From the NCBI GenBank assembly GCA_964478425.1, contig CAYZIB010000003.1, positions 26,755 to 90,754 of the forward strand: 64,000 bases of DNA. The letters are read 5' to 3'. Shown here piece after piece: positions 53,752 to 61,932 of this stretch. The stretch comes from CAYZIB01 sp964478425. Its GTDB lineage: Bacteria; Bacillota_I; Bacilli_A; Acholeplasmatales; WRBM01. How positions within the stretch are numbered: position 1 is the first letter of the stretch; the number at the start of each line of letters is the position of its first letter. The position numbers and the translations under genes were made by a program. The notes below the pieces were generated by a model. It saw only the letters and a program-made list of their open reading frames with translations. It was not told the origin of the DNA and did not search any database.

Positions 53752-54313
53752 CGTTTATATCGTATAATGGTGTACAATTTGGAATATTATCATACATTTT
53801 TTGTGTATATAATATACCATCCAAATGATCATATTCATGTTGAAAAACAATTGATATATAATTAGATAATGTCATTTTTATTGGCTCAAGTTTATTTTTT
53901 TCAATATTATATTTAAGAGCTTTTATTTCAATTGTTTTATGTCTTGGTGTTATCATATTATTTGTATCTCTTGTAACACTTATACAACCTTCTCCTAATG
54001 GTAAATATACCATTTCTTTTGATCTTTTAGTAATAATAGGATTTACAAGGGGTAATATATATGTTTTATCATCAAAGTCGTTTGTTACGATAGCAAACAT
54101 TCTTTTTAATACACCTATTTGTGGAGCGGCAAGTCCAACGGCTGGTCTTAAATTGAATTTTTTTTGTGTTTCTTCATTTTGAGAATTAATTACATACCCT
54201 AATAAGTCTAATAAAACTTTTTTATCTTCATCTTTAAAAGGAATATCAACTTTTTCACATTTTTGATTTAAAAGAGGATTTCCTTCAATAACTATATCTT
54301 TCATTAAAATCAT
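53735..54313 (-). CDS. def: peptide deformylase
   Basis: A 192-residue metalloenzyme removing N-formyl groups from new proteins. The three motifs are AVGLAAPQIG, GEGCIS with the metal Cys, and QHEYDHLDGI with two metal histidines and the catalytic Glu. It is the larger Gram-positive (type 2) form. I chose ATG at 54313, preceded by GGTGAG; a TTG 12 bases upstream and ATG at 54304 are alternatives. Confidence 0.95.
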   Translation of the reverse strand: MILMKDIVIEGNPLLNQKCEKVDIPFKDEDKKVLLDLLGYVINSQNEETQKKFNLRPAVGLAAPQIGVLKRMFAIVTNDFDDKTYILPLVNPIITKRSKEMVYLPLGEGCISVTRDTNNMITPRHKTIEIKALKYNIEKNKLEPIKMTLSNYISIVFQHEYDHLDGILYTQKMYDNIPNCTPLYDINENEED

Positions 54314-54354
54314 TTTACTCACCAAATATAATTATATCTAAAATAAGAAAAAAT

Positions 54355-54384
54355 ACAATAAAAAAAGTGGAAATCCACTTTTTA
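54355..54384 (-). terminator. terminator of the YjcZ-like gene
   Basis: AAAAAGTGGA (54362-54371) and TCCACTTTTT (54374-54383); on the minus strand it is followed by a T-run. Confidence 0.85.
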
Positions 54385-54386
54385 TT

Positions 54387-54575
54387 TTATCTAAAACTTG
54401 ATGCTCCAATAATTACTAATAAAATAAATAATACTAAAATTAGTGCATATCCACCTTTTAAATTAGTTTTAGAAGAACCTAAATCATAACCATAACCATA
54501 TCCACATGGGCATGTATATCCATTAAATGATTGTTCAAACGGCATTTGATATGTATTTTGATTTTGATAATACAT
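54387..54575 (-). CDS. YjcZ-like small membrane protein
   Basis: A 62-residue protein: a Gln/Tyr/Gly-rich front with CPCGYGYGY and a single C-terminal membrane helix ending in GGYALILVLFILLVIIGAS. This C-terminal helix closely follows YjcZ-type tiny membrane proteins of Bacillus (FVLIVVLFILLIIVGAS), which are associated with sporulation. The ribosome site GGAGGTG is strong. It is the second gene of a unit with the coiled-coil protein upstream. Whether this organism sporulates is unknown. Confidence 0.75.
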   Translation of the reverse strand: MYYQNQNTYQMPFEQSFNGYTCPCGYGYGYDLGSSKTNLKGGYALILVLFILLVIIGASSFR

Positions 54576-54629
54576 TATTACACCTCCTTCGTTATATTAT
54601 ATGGGAGTAATTTTATTTTGTTTAGGTAA

Positions 54630-54824
54630 TTAATCACTAAATATATCAGTATCAAATTTATCTTCATTTCTTAAACCTAAATAATTTTCAATTCTTCTTA
54701 ATCTATTATTTAAATTTTTTAATTTCCTATTTATTTCTTCAATTTGCATATATAGTTGTTGTAAATGAGGATAATTTATTTGATTTCTTAAATCGTTATT
54801 TTCATAATATTTGTTTTTAAACAT
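54630..54824 (-). CDS. small coiled-coil protein, unknown function
   Basis: A 64-residue protein with a heptad-like central stretch (LQQLYMQIEEINRKLKNLNNRLRRIENYLGL), probably a coiled coil, and an acidic tail. Small proteins of this form sit among spore-coat or cell-envelope genes in Bacilli, but the family is not certain. I chose ATG at 54824, preceded by GGGTGA; an in-frame GTG at 54833 is inside that site. It diverges from the pseudouridine synthase, with overlapping -10 boxes at 54840-54857. Confidence 0.65.
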   Translation of the reverse strand: MFKNKYYENNDLRNQINYPHLQQLYMQIEEINRKLKNLNNRLRRIENYLGLRNEDKFDTDIFSD

Positions 54825-54875
54825 TTTGTTCACCCTAGTATTATAATATGATATAATAAATTTAAAGGTGATTTT

Positions 54876-55562
54876 ATGAGACTTGATAAGTTTTTAAGTA
54901 ATTTAAAGTATGGTAGTAGAAAAGATGTTAAAAAAATTATTAAAAATGGTTTTGTAAAAATAAATGATGTCATAATTAAAGATGATGATTATAATCTTAA
55001 TTTAGAAAAAGACGAAATTAATGTTTTTGATAAACCTGTTTTTTATAAAGAAAATATTACATTAATGATGAATAAGCCCAAAGGATATTTATCTAGTAAT
55101 TATGATAAATTTGATAAAACAGTTATTGATTTATTAAAAGAACCATATAATCGATTTGATTATTGTATTTGTGGTAGATTAGATAAAGATACAACAGGAC
55201 TTATTATTTTAACAACAGATTCTAAATTACAACATTTAATAACTAATCCTAATAAAGATATTAAAAAAAAGTATTTAGTTAAAACTTTAAAAAAAGTTAC
55301 TAAAAAAGATTTAGAAATATTAAAAAATGGTGTAGATATAAATGTTGATGGTAAAATTTATCATACATTAAATGCAGATTATACAATTGTTGATGATTAT
55401 AATTTTTATTTAGAAATTAGTGAAGGAAAATTTCATCAAGTAAAAAAAATGGTTAATAAGATTAATAATGAAGTTATCGAATTAAAAAGAGTTTCAATAG
55501 GAAATATTAATTTGGATTCAAATTTAAAAGAAGGGGAGTATAAAGAAATTAATTGGCAATAA
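54876..55562 (+). CDS. rRNA pseudouridine synthase (RsuA/RluB family)
   Basis: A 228-residue enzyme: an N-terminal S4 RNA-binding domain (MRLDKFLSNLKYGSRKDVKKIIKNG) and a catalytic domain with GRLDKDTTGLIILTTD, where Asp is the nucleophile. It isomerises a uridine in 16S or 23S rRNA; RsuA- and RluB-type members cannot be told apart with confidence. SD AAAGGTGATTTT precedes the ATG. Confidence 0.93.
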   Translation: MRLDKFLSNLKYGSRKDVKKIIKNGFVKINDVIIKDDDYNLNLEKDEINVFDKPVFYKENITLMMNKPKGYLSSNYDKFDKTVIDLLKEPYNRFDYCICGRLDKDTTGLIILTTDSKLQHLITNPNKDIKKKYLVKTLKKVTKKDLEILKNGVDINVDGKIYHTLNADYTIVDDYNFYLEISEGKFHQVKKMVNKINNEVIELKRVSIGNINLDSNLKEGEYKEINWQ

Positions 55563-55579
55563 TAAATTAGGTGATTATT

Positions 55580-57088
55580 TTGAAATCTAATTTATTAAAG
55601 AAAGCTAGTATATTAATGATTGGGGTCATTATTTCAAGATTAATAGGGTTATTTGTCGTTTTTCCATTTGCAAAAATGGTTAAAAATGAAGGAGTAATCC
55701 TTTTTTCATATGCTTATGTTCCCTATTCACTGTTTTTAGATTTATCTACATTAGGAATTCCAAATGCAATAGCAAAGGTAATAAGTAAAAATAATTCATC
55801 TGATAAAAATTGTTTTAATAAATCATTTTTTTTAAAAAGTATTATTATTTCATTTGCTTTTGGAATATTTTGTTTTTTAATTTTAAATTTATTTTCTAAA
55901 AAATATGCAATGATTATTTTAGCAAATAAGAATAATTATAATAATATTAATGAAGTTATAAATATTATTAGATTAGTGAGTATATCGTTAGTTTTTTTAC
56001 CTGTTTTAGCCTGTTTTAAAGGATATTTTCAAGGAAATATGAATTATTATATTTATTCTTTTTTGCAAATATTAGAGCAAGCAATTAGGGCATGTATTAT
56101 TTTATTTGGGAGTTATTATATATTAAATTATACTAATTTAGGATATGTATATGCATGCTATATAGCAGTTTTATCTAGTGCAATTGCTGTTATATTAACA
56201 AATATTATTTCTTTATTTTTTTTAAAATTTCCAAAAGAATTTAAAAAAATAACTTTTAAAGAAGTTATTAAAATATTTAAAGCAAGTGTTATTCCTTATT
56301 CTATTTATGGATTGTTTTTTTCATTATATCCAGTTATTGATAGTATATTTTTTAATAAAAATTTAATAAAAGCAGGTATAAATAATCCGGAATATTATTA
56401 TGGTATATATCAATTTGAAGTTCAAAAAATAATAATTATTCCAGTATCATTATTTTTATGTGTTGGACAATCTTTAATGGTTAAAATTACAAAATATTTA
56501 AAATTTGAAAAATATAAAAGAATTAATTTGAATATTAAAAAATCAATTGATTATTGTATTACTTTTTTATTGCCTATTAGTTTAATGCTTGTTATTTTTA
56601 AAGATTTTTTTTATTATTCTTTTTTTGATAATAATGGTGGTGAAAATATATTATCTTATTATGCAATATTAGTTTTTGTTTTTGGCTTAAATGGGCTATT
56701 ATCATCAATAATGCAAGGTTTAGATAATGAAAAAAAATTAAAAAGAAATTTAATTATTGGTTTAATTGTAAAGTTTTTTATAACTCCAATTTTTATTAAA
56801 AAATTTTTAGTAAATGGAGCAATATTTTCTACAATACTTGGTAATATGATTGTAATAGTATTAAATATATATAATATATTTTCAATTCATAAAATCAAAA
56901 TAAAAAATATTAAAATAAATTTATACAAAAAAACGATTTTTATTTTTATTTTTTTTATAGTAATTTTATTATTAAATTATTATATAGATTTTAATATTTA
57001 TGCTATATTAATAACTATTTTAAGTTATATTTTAATTATTATTTTAATGAACCATAAAAAAAATAAAACATATAATAATATTGGGTGA
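55580..57088 (+). CDS. polysaccharide/lipid flippase (YtgP/SpoVB-type, MOP superfamily)
   Basis: A 502-residue membrane protein with about twelve to fourteen helices. The start KKASILMIGVIISRLIGLFVVFPF and the SYAYVPYSLFLDLSTLGIPNAIAK segment match the YtgP/MurJ-like and SpoVB lipid flippases of Bacilli. It may move lipid II across the membrane, consistent with the Ddl and MurF-like genes. I chose TTG at 55580, preceded by AGGTGAT, as an upstream GTG lies within that site. Overlaps the context of the ylb cluster by proximity only. Confidence 0.82.
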   Translation: MKSNLLKKASILMIGVIISRLIGLFVVFPFAKMVKNEGVILFSYAYVPYSLFLDLSTLGIPNAIAKVISKNNSSDKNCFNKSFFLKSIIISFAFGIFCFLILNLFSKKYAMIILANKNNYNNINEVINIIRLVSISLVFLPVLACFKGYFQGNMNYYIYSFLQILEQAIRACIILFGSYYILNYTNLGYVYACYIAVLSSAIAVILTNIISLFFLKFPKEFKKITFKEVIKIFKASVIPYSIYGLFFSLYPVIDSIFFNKNLIKAGINNPEYYYGIYQFEVQKIIIIPVSLFLCVGQSLMVKITKYLKFEKYKRINLNIKKSIDYCITFLLPISLMLVIFKDFFYYSFFDNNGGENILSYYAILVFVFGLNGLLSSIMQGLDNEKKLKRNLIIGLIVKFFITPIFIKKFLVNGAIFSTILGNMIVIVLNIYNIFSIHKIKIKNIKINLYKKTIFIFIFFIVILLLNYYIDFNIYAILITILSYILIIILMNHKKNKTYNNIG

Positions 57089-57092
57089 TTTT

Positions 57093-57509
57093 ATGAGTGA
57101 AAAAATGGATTTATTTAGAGAATTTGTAAAAAAACATCCAGGTTTAAAAGATGAAGTTAAAAATAATAATTTATCTTGGCAGAATATCTATGAAGAGTGG
57201 TATTTATATGGAGAAGATTCTTCATCATTTGTTCCTTATAAGAATGAACAAAATAATGAATTTAAAAAAAATAATGAAACATCAAGATTAAATACTAAGG
57301 AATTATCTCCTGAAACATTAAAAAATGTAATGAACTATATTAAAAAAATCAATCCGGATAATTTAACTAAAACATTATCAAGCGCTCAAAAAATTATGGC
57401 AATTATCCAAGGATTTATAGGAGGAACAGCAAGTGGAGCTGGTTTATCAGCTTTAAATAAAATGACTGGAGATCCACTTTTTGATAAAAAATTTGATGAG
57501 TGGTATTAA
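57093..57509 (+). CDS. ylbD: YlbD-like protein
   Basis: A 138-residue protein. LFREFVKKHPGLKDEVKNNN and WQNIYEEWYLYGED match the Bacillus spore-coat protein YlbD, including the central WQ.YEEWY segment. The C-terminal half has a helical, Ala/Gly-rich stretch (IQGFIGGTASGAGLSALNKM). ATG 57093 follows GGGTGATTT; an earlier TTG lies inside that site. First gene of the ylbDEFG cluster. Confidence 0.85.
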   Translation: MSEKMDLFREFVKKHPGLKDEVKNNNLSWQNIYEEWYLYGEDSSSFVPYKNEQNNEFKKNNETSRLNTKELSPETLKNVMNYIKKINPDNLTKTLSSAQKIMAIIQGFIGGTASGAGLSALNKMTGDPLFDKKFDEWY

Positions 57510-57736
57510 TGGATGAAAAAATCATGAATTTTTTATATCAAAACCCTATTTATTTAAATTATATTAGATATCATCCTGAATGGTATAAAATATTATATTA
57601 TACTCCTGAAAAGATGAATGAATTTATAAAAGAAGCAAAAAAAGAATTGAAACTAACAACTTTTGATAAAATTGAAAATTTTAAAAAACAATTGGGATTT
57701 TTAGAATCATTAATTGATTATTTGACAAAAAAATAA
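57509..57736 (+). CDS. ylbE: YlbE-like protein
   Basis: A 75-residue protein with RYHPEWYKILYYTPEKM matching YlbE (RYEPIWYRRLSRNPERL). The function is unknown. It is translationally coupled with ylbD (TAATG). Expected partner order ylbD-ylbE-ylbF-ylbG is preserved. Confidence 0.85.
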   Translation: MDEKIMNFLYQNPIYLNYIRYHPEWYKILYYTPEKMNEFIKEAKKELKLTTFDKIENFKKQLGFLESLIDYLTKK

Positions 57737-57765
57737 ACTGTGATAAACTATAAATGGTGAAAAAA

Positions 57766-58143
57766 ATGGAATATATGGATTATGTAAATAAAGCATATGA
57801 AATTGCTTTAGAATTTAAAAATAGTTCCTTATATCAAGAATTTTTAAAAGTAAAAAATGAATTGTTTTTTAAATATGAAAAAAAAATAGTTGAATTTAAT
57901 AAAGTAAAGGAAAAATTAGCTAGTTTAAATAAATATGATTTAGATTATAATAAAATTGTAAATGAATATTTTATTTATAAAGATTTCTTTTTAAATGATG
58001 AACTTTACAAAAAATATCAAAAATTAGAATTATCTATAAATAATGAACTTGCTAAAATTAATGAAAAAATTGCAAATACTATATCAAAAAATATGAAATA
58101 TTTAAATGAATTTGGATTTATTGAAGGTGAAAATTGTGGTTAA
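57766..58143 (+). CDS. ylbF: YlbF family protein
   Basis: A 125-residue, all-helical protein of the YlbF/YmcA family. In Bacillus YlbF, YmcA and YaaT form a complex that guides RNase Y. I chose ATG at 57766 with GGTGA as ribosome site; codons at 57754 and 57757 are upstream alternatives. It overlaps the next gene by 8 bases. Confidence 0.82.
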   Translation: MEYMDYVNKAYEIALEFKNSSLYQEFLKVKNELFFKYEKKIVEFNKVKEKLASLNKYDLDYNKIVNEYFIYKDFFLNDELYKKYQKLELSINNELAKINEKIANTISKNMKYLNEFGFIEGENCG

Positions 58144-58363
58144 AAGAAAAAGTTTAATATTATACTATGAAAATTATGATGCATTAATAAAACTATTAGA
58201 TAATCAAAATGTTAATATTACATATAATTCTATAAAAAATAAATACCTTGTAATATATTTTGATAAAGATAGACTTGAAGGATTAAAAAATTATTTGAGT
58301 AAACAAAAATGTATATTAGAAATTGTTGAATCTGAAGTTGAAATGGATCAATTTGCATTTTAA
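58136..58363 (+). CDS. ylbG: YlbG family protein (DUF2129)
   Basis: A 75-residue protein. VVKRKSLILYYENYDALIKLLD and NKYLVIYFDKDRLEGLKNYLSKQ follow the YlbG pattern of two beta-alpha repeats. GTG at 58136 has an AAGGTGA site and overlaps the ylbF end by 8 bases; an ATG further up at 58106 has no good site. Function unknown. Confidence 0.82.
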   Translation: MVKRKSLILYYENYDALIKLLDNQNVNITYNSIKNKYLVIYFDKDRLEGLKNYLSKQKCILEIVESEVEMDQFAF

Positions 58364-58368
58364 AATAT

Positions 58369-58400
58369 TGTCAAGAAAAAATACTTGACATGTTTTTTTT
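58369..58400 (+). terminator. terminator of the ylb cluster
   Basis: TGTCAAG (58369-58375) pairs with CTTGACA (58384-58390), followed after TG by eight T. The 3' arm holds the -35 box of the next promoter. Confidence 0.8.
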
Positions 58401-58412
58401 ATATGTTATAAT
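58385..58412 (+). promoter_or_regulatory. rpsP promoter with extended -10
   Basis: TTGACA (58385-58390), 16-bp spacer, TATAAT (58407-58412) with TG at 58404-58405. Full consensus. Confidence 0.85.
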
Positions 58413-58439
58413 TACAAGGGTAAAGGAGATATTAAAGTT

Positions 58440-58715
58440 ATGATTAAATTACGTTTACAAAGATTCGGTTCTCATAAAAAACCATTTTATCGTATCGTAG
58501 CTACTGAATCAACTAGTCCAAGAGATGGTAGATTTATTGAAGTTATTGGAACATATAATTCATTACAAACACCAGCATTAGTAACTATTGATGAAGAAAA
58601 AGCATTAAGTTGGTTAAATAAAGGTGCTAAACCAAGCGATACTGTAAGAAGCCTTTTAAGTGAAAAAGGTATAATGAAAAAATTTGCTGAAAACGCCAAA
58701 AAAGAAAATAAATAA
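58440..58715 (+). CDS. rpsP: 30S ribosomal protein S16
   Basis: A 91-residue S16, with the family N-terminus (IKLRLQRFGSHKKPFYRIV), the TESTSPRDGRFIEVIGTYN block and the WLNKGAKPSDTV segment. SD AAAGGAG. Followed 2 bases later by khpA, the usual start of the rpsP-khpA-rimM-trmD-rplS string in Bacillota; here that string is interrupted by a metallo-hydrolase gene. Confidence 0.98.
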   Translation: MIKLRLQRFGSHKKPFYRIVATESTSPRDGRFIEVIGTYNSLQTPALVTIDEEKALSWLNKGAKPSDTVRSLLSEKGIMKKFAENAKKENK

Positions 58716-58717
58716 TA

Positions 58718-58960
58718 ATGACTAATTTTGTTGAATTAATAAAAAATTTAGTTGGACCTTTAATTGTATATCCTGAAGATCTAAAAATCGAATCACAAGA
58801 AGATGATCAATATGAAGTATTCAAGGTATATGTTAGAAAAGAAGATTTAGGACGCGTTATTGGCAAAAGCGGAAAAATTGCTCAAGCAATAAGAACTATT
58901 ATTTATGCAGGAGCATCAAAAGACAGTAAAAAGGTTAAAATAGATTTTGAATCTTTATAA
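58718..58960 (+). CDS. khpA: KH-domain RNA-binding protein KhpA
   Basis: An 80-residue single-KH protein with the GKSG loop (GRVIGKSGKIAQAIRTII). In Firmicutes KhpA pairs with KhpB/EloR and affects cell elongation and small-RNA binding. It starts 2 bases after rpsP. A palindromic terminator ends the pair. Confidence 0.95.
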   Translation: MTNFVELIKNLVGPLIVYPEDLKIESQEDDQYEVFKVYVRKEDLGRVIGKSGKIAQAIRTIIYAGASKDSKKVKIDFESL

Positions 58961-58986
58961 AATGGATAAATTTATCCATTTTTTTA
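58961..58986 (+). terminator. terminator after khpA
   Basis: AATGGATAAA (58961-58970) pairs with TTTATCCATT (58971-58980), then T. The palindrome is perfect. Confidence 0.85.
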
Positions 58987-59033
58987 TTTATATAATTAAA
59001 TTTGTGTTATAATTATATTAGAGGTTGATAATA

Positions 59034-59858
59034 ATGAAAATAAAATTTTTAGGTACTGCAGCAGCAGAAGGAATGCCTGCTTTATTTTGTAGTTGTGTTG
59101 CGTGTAATAAAGCTAGAATATTAGGTGGAAAGAATATCAGAACTAGATTTCAAATATTAATTGATGATGATACTTTAATTGATTTTCCTCCGGATTCTTT
59201 ATATCATATGCTTAAATATAATTTGGATTTTACAAAAATTACAAATTTATTTATTTCACATCAACATCAAGATCATTTTGATCCAAAAGAAATATCATTA
59301 AGATCTACTATGTATACAAATATTAGAAATAATAATTTTAAAGTTAATGGAAATAAATTTGTTATTAATGAAACAGAAAAATGTTTTTATCCTAAAAATG
59401 ATACAAATATGGTTTTATTAAATAAATTATCTAAAGGTGATTATATTGATATAAAAAATTATAATGTTTATGCTTTAGAGGCTGATCATGTAACACCAGA
59501 TTTTGAGCCACTTATGTATTTTTTTAACGAAAAGAAAAGTAACAAAAATATTTTGTTTGCTCATGATACAGGTTATTTTAAAGATAGTGTTTGGGAATTT
59601 TTAAAAGGGAAAAAATTAGATTTATTATCTATTGATTGCACATTTGTTCAAATGCATTGTATGAATAATCATTTAGGAATAGATGAAATTAAAATTTTAA
59701 TAGATGATTTAAAAAGAGAAAATATTGTTACTGATGACACTTTAATTATTGTTAATCATTTTTCTCATAATGCATTGAAATTACATGAAGATATAGAAGA
59801 ATTAGTAAAAGATTATGGTTGGATTGTAGCATATGATGGAATGGAAGTAGAGGTTTAA
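59034..59858 (+). CDS. metallo-beta-lactamase-fold hydrolase (PhnP-like)
   Basis: A 274-residue MBL-fold protein. N-terminal LGTAAAEGMPALFCSCVACNKARI with CxCxxC-like cysteines and the metal motif SHQHQDHFDP resemble PhnP, a cyclic ribose-phosphate phosphodiesterase. The FAHDTGYF and VNHFSHN blocks complete the metal sites. No other phn genes are near, so the substrate is uncertain. ATG 59034 follows GAGGTTGAT. Confidence 0.82.
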   Translation: MKIKFLGTAAAEGMPALFCSCVACNKARILGGKNIRTRFQILIDDDTLIDFPPDSLYHMLKYNLDFTKITNLFISHQHQDHFDPKEISLRSTMYTNIRNNNFKVNGNKFVINETEKCFYPKNDTNMVLLNKLSKGDYIDIKNYNVYALEADHVTPDFEPLMYFFNEKKSNKNILFAHDTGYFKDSVWEFLKGKKLDLLSIDCTFVQMHCMNNHLGIDEIKILIDDLKRENIVTDDTLIIVNHFSHNALKLHEDIEELVKDYGWIVAYDGMEVEV

Positions 59859-59860
59859 TT

Positions 59861-60352
59861 ATGGAATATATAAAAATAGGAGTTATTGTTAATACGTTTG
59901 GGATAAAAGGTGAATTAAAAATTTATCCTAATACTGATTTTGATCGTTTTAGTTCAGGAAATAGCATTTATGTTAAATTAAATAATGAGTATGTAAAAGA
60001 AAAAATTGAAAAATCTAGATTTAACAAAAATTTATATTATTGTTTATTTACTGGATATAGTAATATTAATGAAGTTTTAAAATATAAAGGATGTGACTGT
60101 TATATTTTAAAAGAAGATCAAGAACCTTTAAATGAAAATGAATATTATTATGGAGATTTATTAGGATTAAAAGTTTATAATCAAAATGGAGTTTATAAAG
60201 GTGTAGTTGATCAAATTAGAGAAGTTCCTCAAGGTGAAATATTAGAAGTAATGACAGAAAAAGGGATGAAAATGGTTCCTTTTCATGATGCTTTTATAAA
60301 AGAAATTACTAAAGATAAAATAATTGTTGAAGAAATTGAGGGATTATTTTGA
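59861..60352 (+). CDS. rimM: 16S rRNA processing protein RimM
   Basis: A 163-residue factor that binds S19 and helps 30S head maturation. N-terminal IGVIVNTFGIKGELKI and the PRC-barrel region (YYGDLLGLKVYN, PFHDAFIKEI) are diagnostic. It ends in TGA at 60350-60352, overlapping the TTG start of trmD by 4 bases. Confidence 0.95.
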   Translation: MEYIKIGVIVNTFGIKGELKIYPNTDFDRFSSGNSIYVKLNNEYVKEKIEKSRFNKNLYYCLFTGYSNINEVLKYKGCDCYILKEDQEPLNENEYYYGDLLGLKVYNQNGVYKGVVDQIREVPQGEILEVMTEKGMKMVPFHDAFIKEITKDKIIVEEIEGLF

Positions 60353-61071
60353 GAATTGATATATTAACTTTATTTCCGAAAATAATAAATGCTTTTATCG
60401 AAGAATCAATTATAAAAAGAGCAATAAATAATAACATAGTTGAAATAAATGTTATTGATTATAGAAAATTTAGTGATAATAAACATAATCAAGTTGATGA
60501 TACTCCTTATGGTGGAGGATGTGGAATGGTTTTAAAATGTGAACCAATATATAAAGCTTTACAGTCTATTAAAACACCAGAATCATTTGTTATATTATTA
60601 ACACCACAAGGAAAACCATATAAACAACAAACAGCAAATTATTTAAAAGATAAAAAACATTTAATTTTCATTTGTGGTCATTATGAAGGATTTGATGAAA
60701 GAATAAGAAGTTTTTGTGATATGGAAATATCAATTGGAGATTATGTATTAACAAACGGAGAATTACCAGCATTAATAATTAGTGATAGTATTATTAGATT
60801 ACTAGATTCTGCAATAAACTATGATTCACATGAATATGATTCATTTAGTCATTGGAGATTAGAACATCCTCAATACACTAAACCAAGTGAATTTTTAGGA
60901 ATGAAAGTTCCGGATGTTCTTTTAAGTGGGAACCATAAAGAAATAGAAAAATGGAAAATAAAAGAAAGTTTAAGAAGAACATATGAAAGAAGAAAAGATT
61001 TGATTTGTGAAAATAATTTAACAGAAGAAGAAAAAAAATTATTGGAGGAGATTAAAATTGAAAGTAATTGA
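60349..61071 (+). CDS. trmD: tRNA (guanine-N1)-methyltransferase TrmD
   Basis: A 240-residue SPOUT enzyme that methylates G37 next to the anticodon. FPKIINAFIEESIIKRAI, DDTPYGGGCGMV, HYEGFDERIRSF, SIGDYVLTNGELPALIISDSIIRLL and the SFSHWRLEHPQYTKP segment are all conserved. TTG start overlaps the rimM stop (TTGA), TGA stop at 61069-61071 overlaps the next gene by 14 bases. Confidence 0.96.
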   Translation: MRIDILTLFPKIINAFIEESIIKRAINNNIVEINVIDYRKFSDNKHNQVDDTPYGGGCGMVLKCEPIYKALQSIKTPESFVILLTPQGKPYKQQTANYLKDKKHLIFICGHYEGFDERIRSFCDMEISIGDYVLTNGELPALIISDSIIRLLDSAINYDSHEYDSFSHWRLEHPQYTKPSEFLGMKVPDVLLSGNHKEIEKWKIKESLRRTYERRKDLICENNLTEEEKKLLEEIKIESN

Positions 61072-61492
61072 ACTAGATGATAATACTTTTTATGTTAGAC
61101 TTGAAAAAAATGAATTGATTATAAAATCATTAGTAGAATTTCATAAGTTATATGTTCCATATTTAAAATTATGCGAAATAAAAGCTATTGGGGCTATTAA
61201 AAATGTTGAACTAGGATATATTAATTTAAATAAATTAGATAATATGGATTATAATTATAAGTTTTTTAAAGGAAATTATGAGCTTACTTCAATGATGGGA
61301 AATTTAGCAATAAAAAATAATGAATCTTGTGCTCATATTCATATTCAAATGGCTGATGAAAATTATAATGTAATTGGTGGACATTTAAAAGAAGCACAAG
61401 TTGCAATCACATTAGAAATTTTTATAAAAGTTTATGAACAAGAAGTAGAAAAGAAATTTGATGAAAATGAAGGAGTGTTTTTATTAGGATGA
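61058..61492 (+). CDS. PPC (DUF296) domain protein
   Basis: A 144-residue single-domain protein of the PPC family, known from AT-hook plant proteins and bacterial homologues thought to bind DNA or metal. The block SCAHIHIQMAD with GGHLKEAQV and the LEIFI strand carry the expected His residues, which may bind a metal. Starts at TTG 61058 behind GGAGGAGATT, inside trmD. The next gene overlaps by 4 bases. The role in trmD's operon is unclear. Confidence 0.78.
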   Translation: MKVIELDDNTFYVRLEKNELIIKSLVEFHKLYVPYLKLCEIKAIGAIKNVELGYINLNKLDNMDYNYKFFKGNYELTSMMGNLAIKNNESCAHIHIQMADENYNVIGGHLKEAQVAITLEIFIKVYEQEVEKKFDENEGVFLLG

Positions 61493-61932
61493 AAAAACAT
61501 ATAAGTACTATTTTATTAATTTTTGTTTGTTTATTAGTAGGATGTAGTAAAACTAAAAATGAGGTATTAACAAATTATACTGAAGTAGATAATTATTTTA
61601 ATATTGCAAACAAAAATGAATTTAAAGGATATTATTTTATTGATGTTAGAGAAAAAAGTATTTATGTTTTAGGACATAGAAAATCGTTTGTAAATATTTA
61701 TACTTTAAAAGGTTTAAAAAATTATATTGAAGTAGAAAATATAAAAAAAAATAATTTTATATTATTAATGGGTCAAAATGAATCTGATAATAATTTAGAA
61801 GAGTTTTTTAATTATTTGGTTTCTAATGGATATAGAAATGTTAAAAAATATGTTGGAGGATATGATGATTATCTAACTAAAGATAATTTTATCCCAGTAA
61901 CAGGTAATGATGATGTAAATTGTGATTGTTAA
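61489..61932 (+). CDS. rhodanese-like lipoprotein without the active-site cysteine
   Basis: A 147-residue lipoprotein: signal peptide with lipobox LVGC (about residues 16-19), then a rhodanese-like domain (YYFIDVREKSIYVLGHRKSF). Where active rhodaneses have CxxGxRS, this has MGQNESDN, so the sulfur-carrying Cys is missing. A short Cys-containing tail (VNCDC) follows. Catalysis is unlikely; binding or structural roles are possible. ATG overlaps the PPC gene stop (ATGA). Confidence 0.7.
   Translation: MKKHISTILLIFVCLLVGCSKTKNEVLTNYTEVDNYFNIANKNEFKGYYFIDVREKSIYVLGHRKSFVNIYTLKGLKNYIEVENIKKNNFILLMGQNESDNNLEEFFNYLVSNGYRNVKKYVGGYDDYLTKDNFIPVTGNDDVNCDC

Noticed and set aside
57722..57754. Promoter before ylbF
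   Set aside because: TTGACA is present at 57722-57727 but no -10 box sits at 16-18 bp; TATAAA is 21 bp away.
38961..61071. TGA read as tryptophan, as in Mycoplasma
   Set aside because: rimM, trmD, sufU and the first ABC ATPase end in TGA at the expected family length, and tryptophans are TGG.
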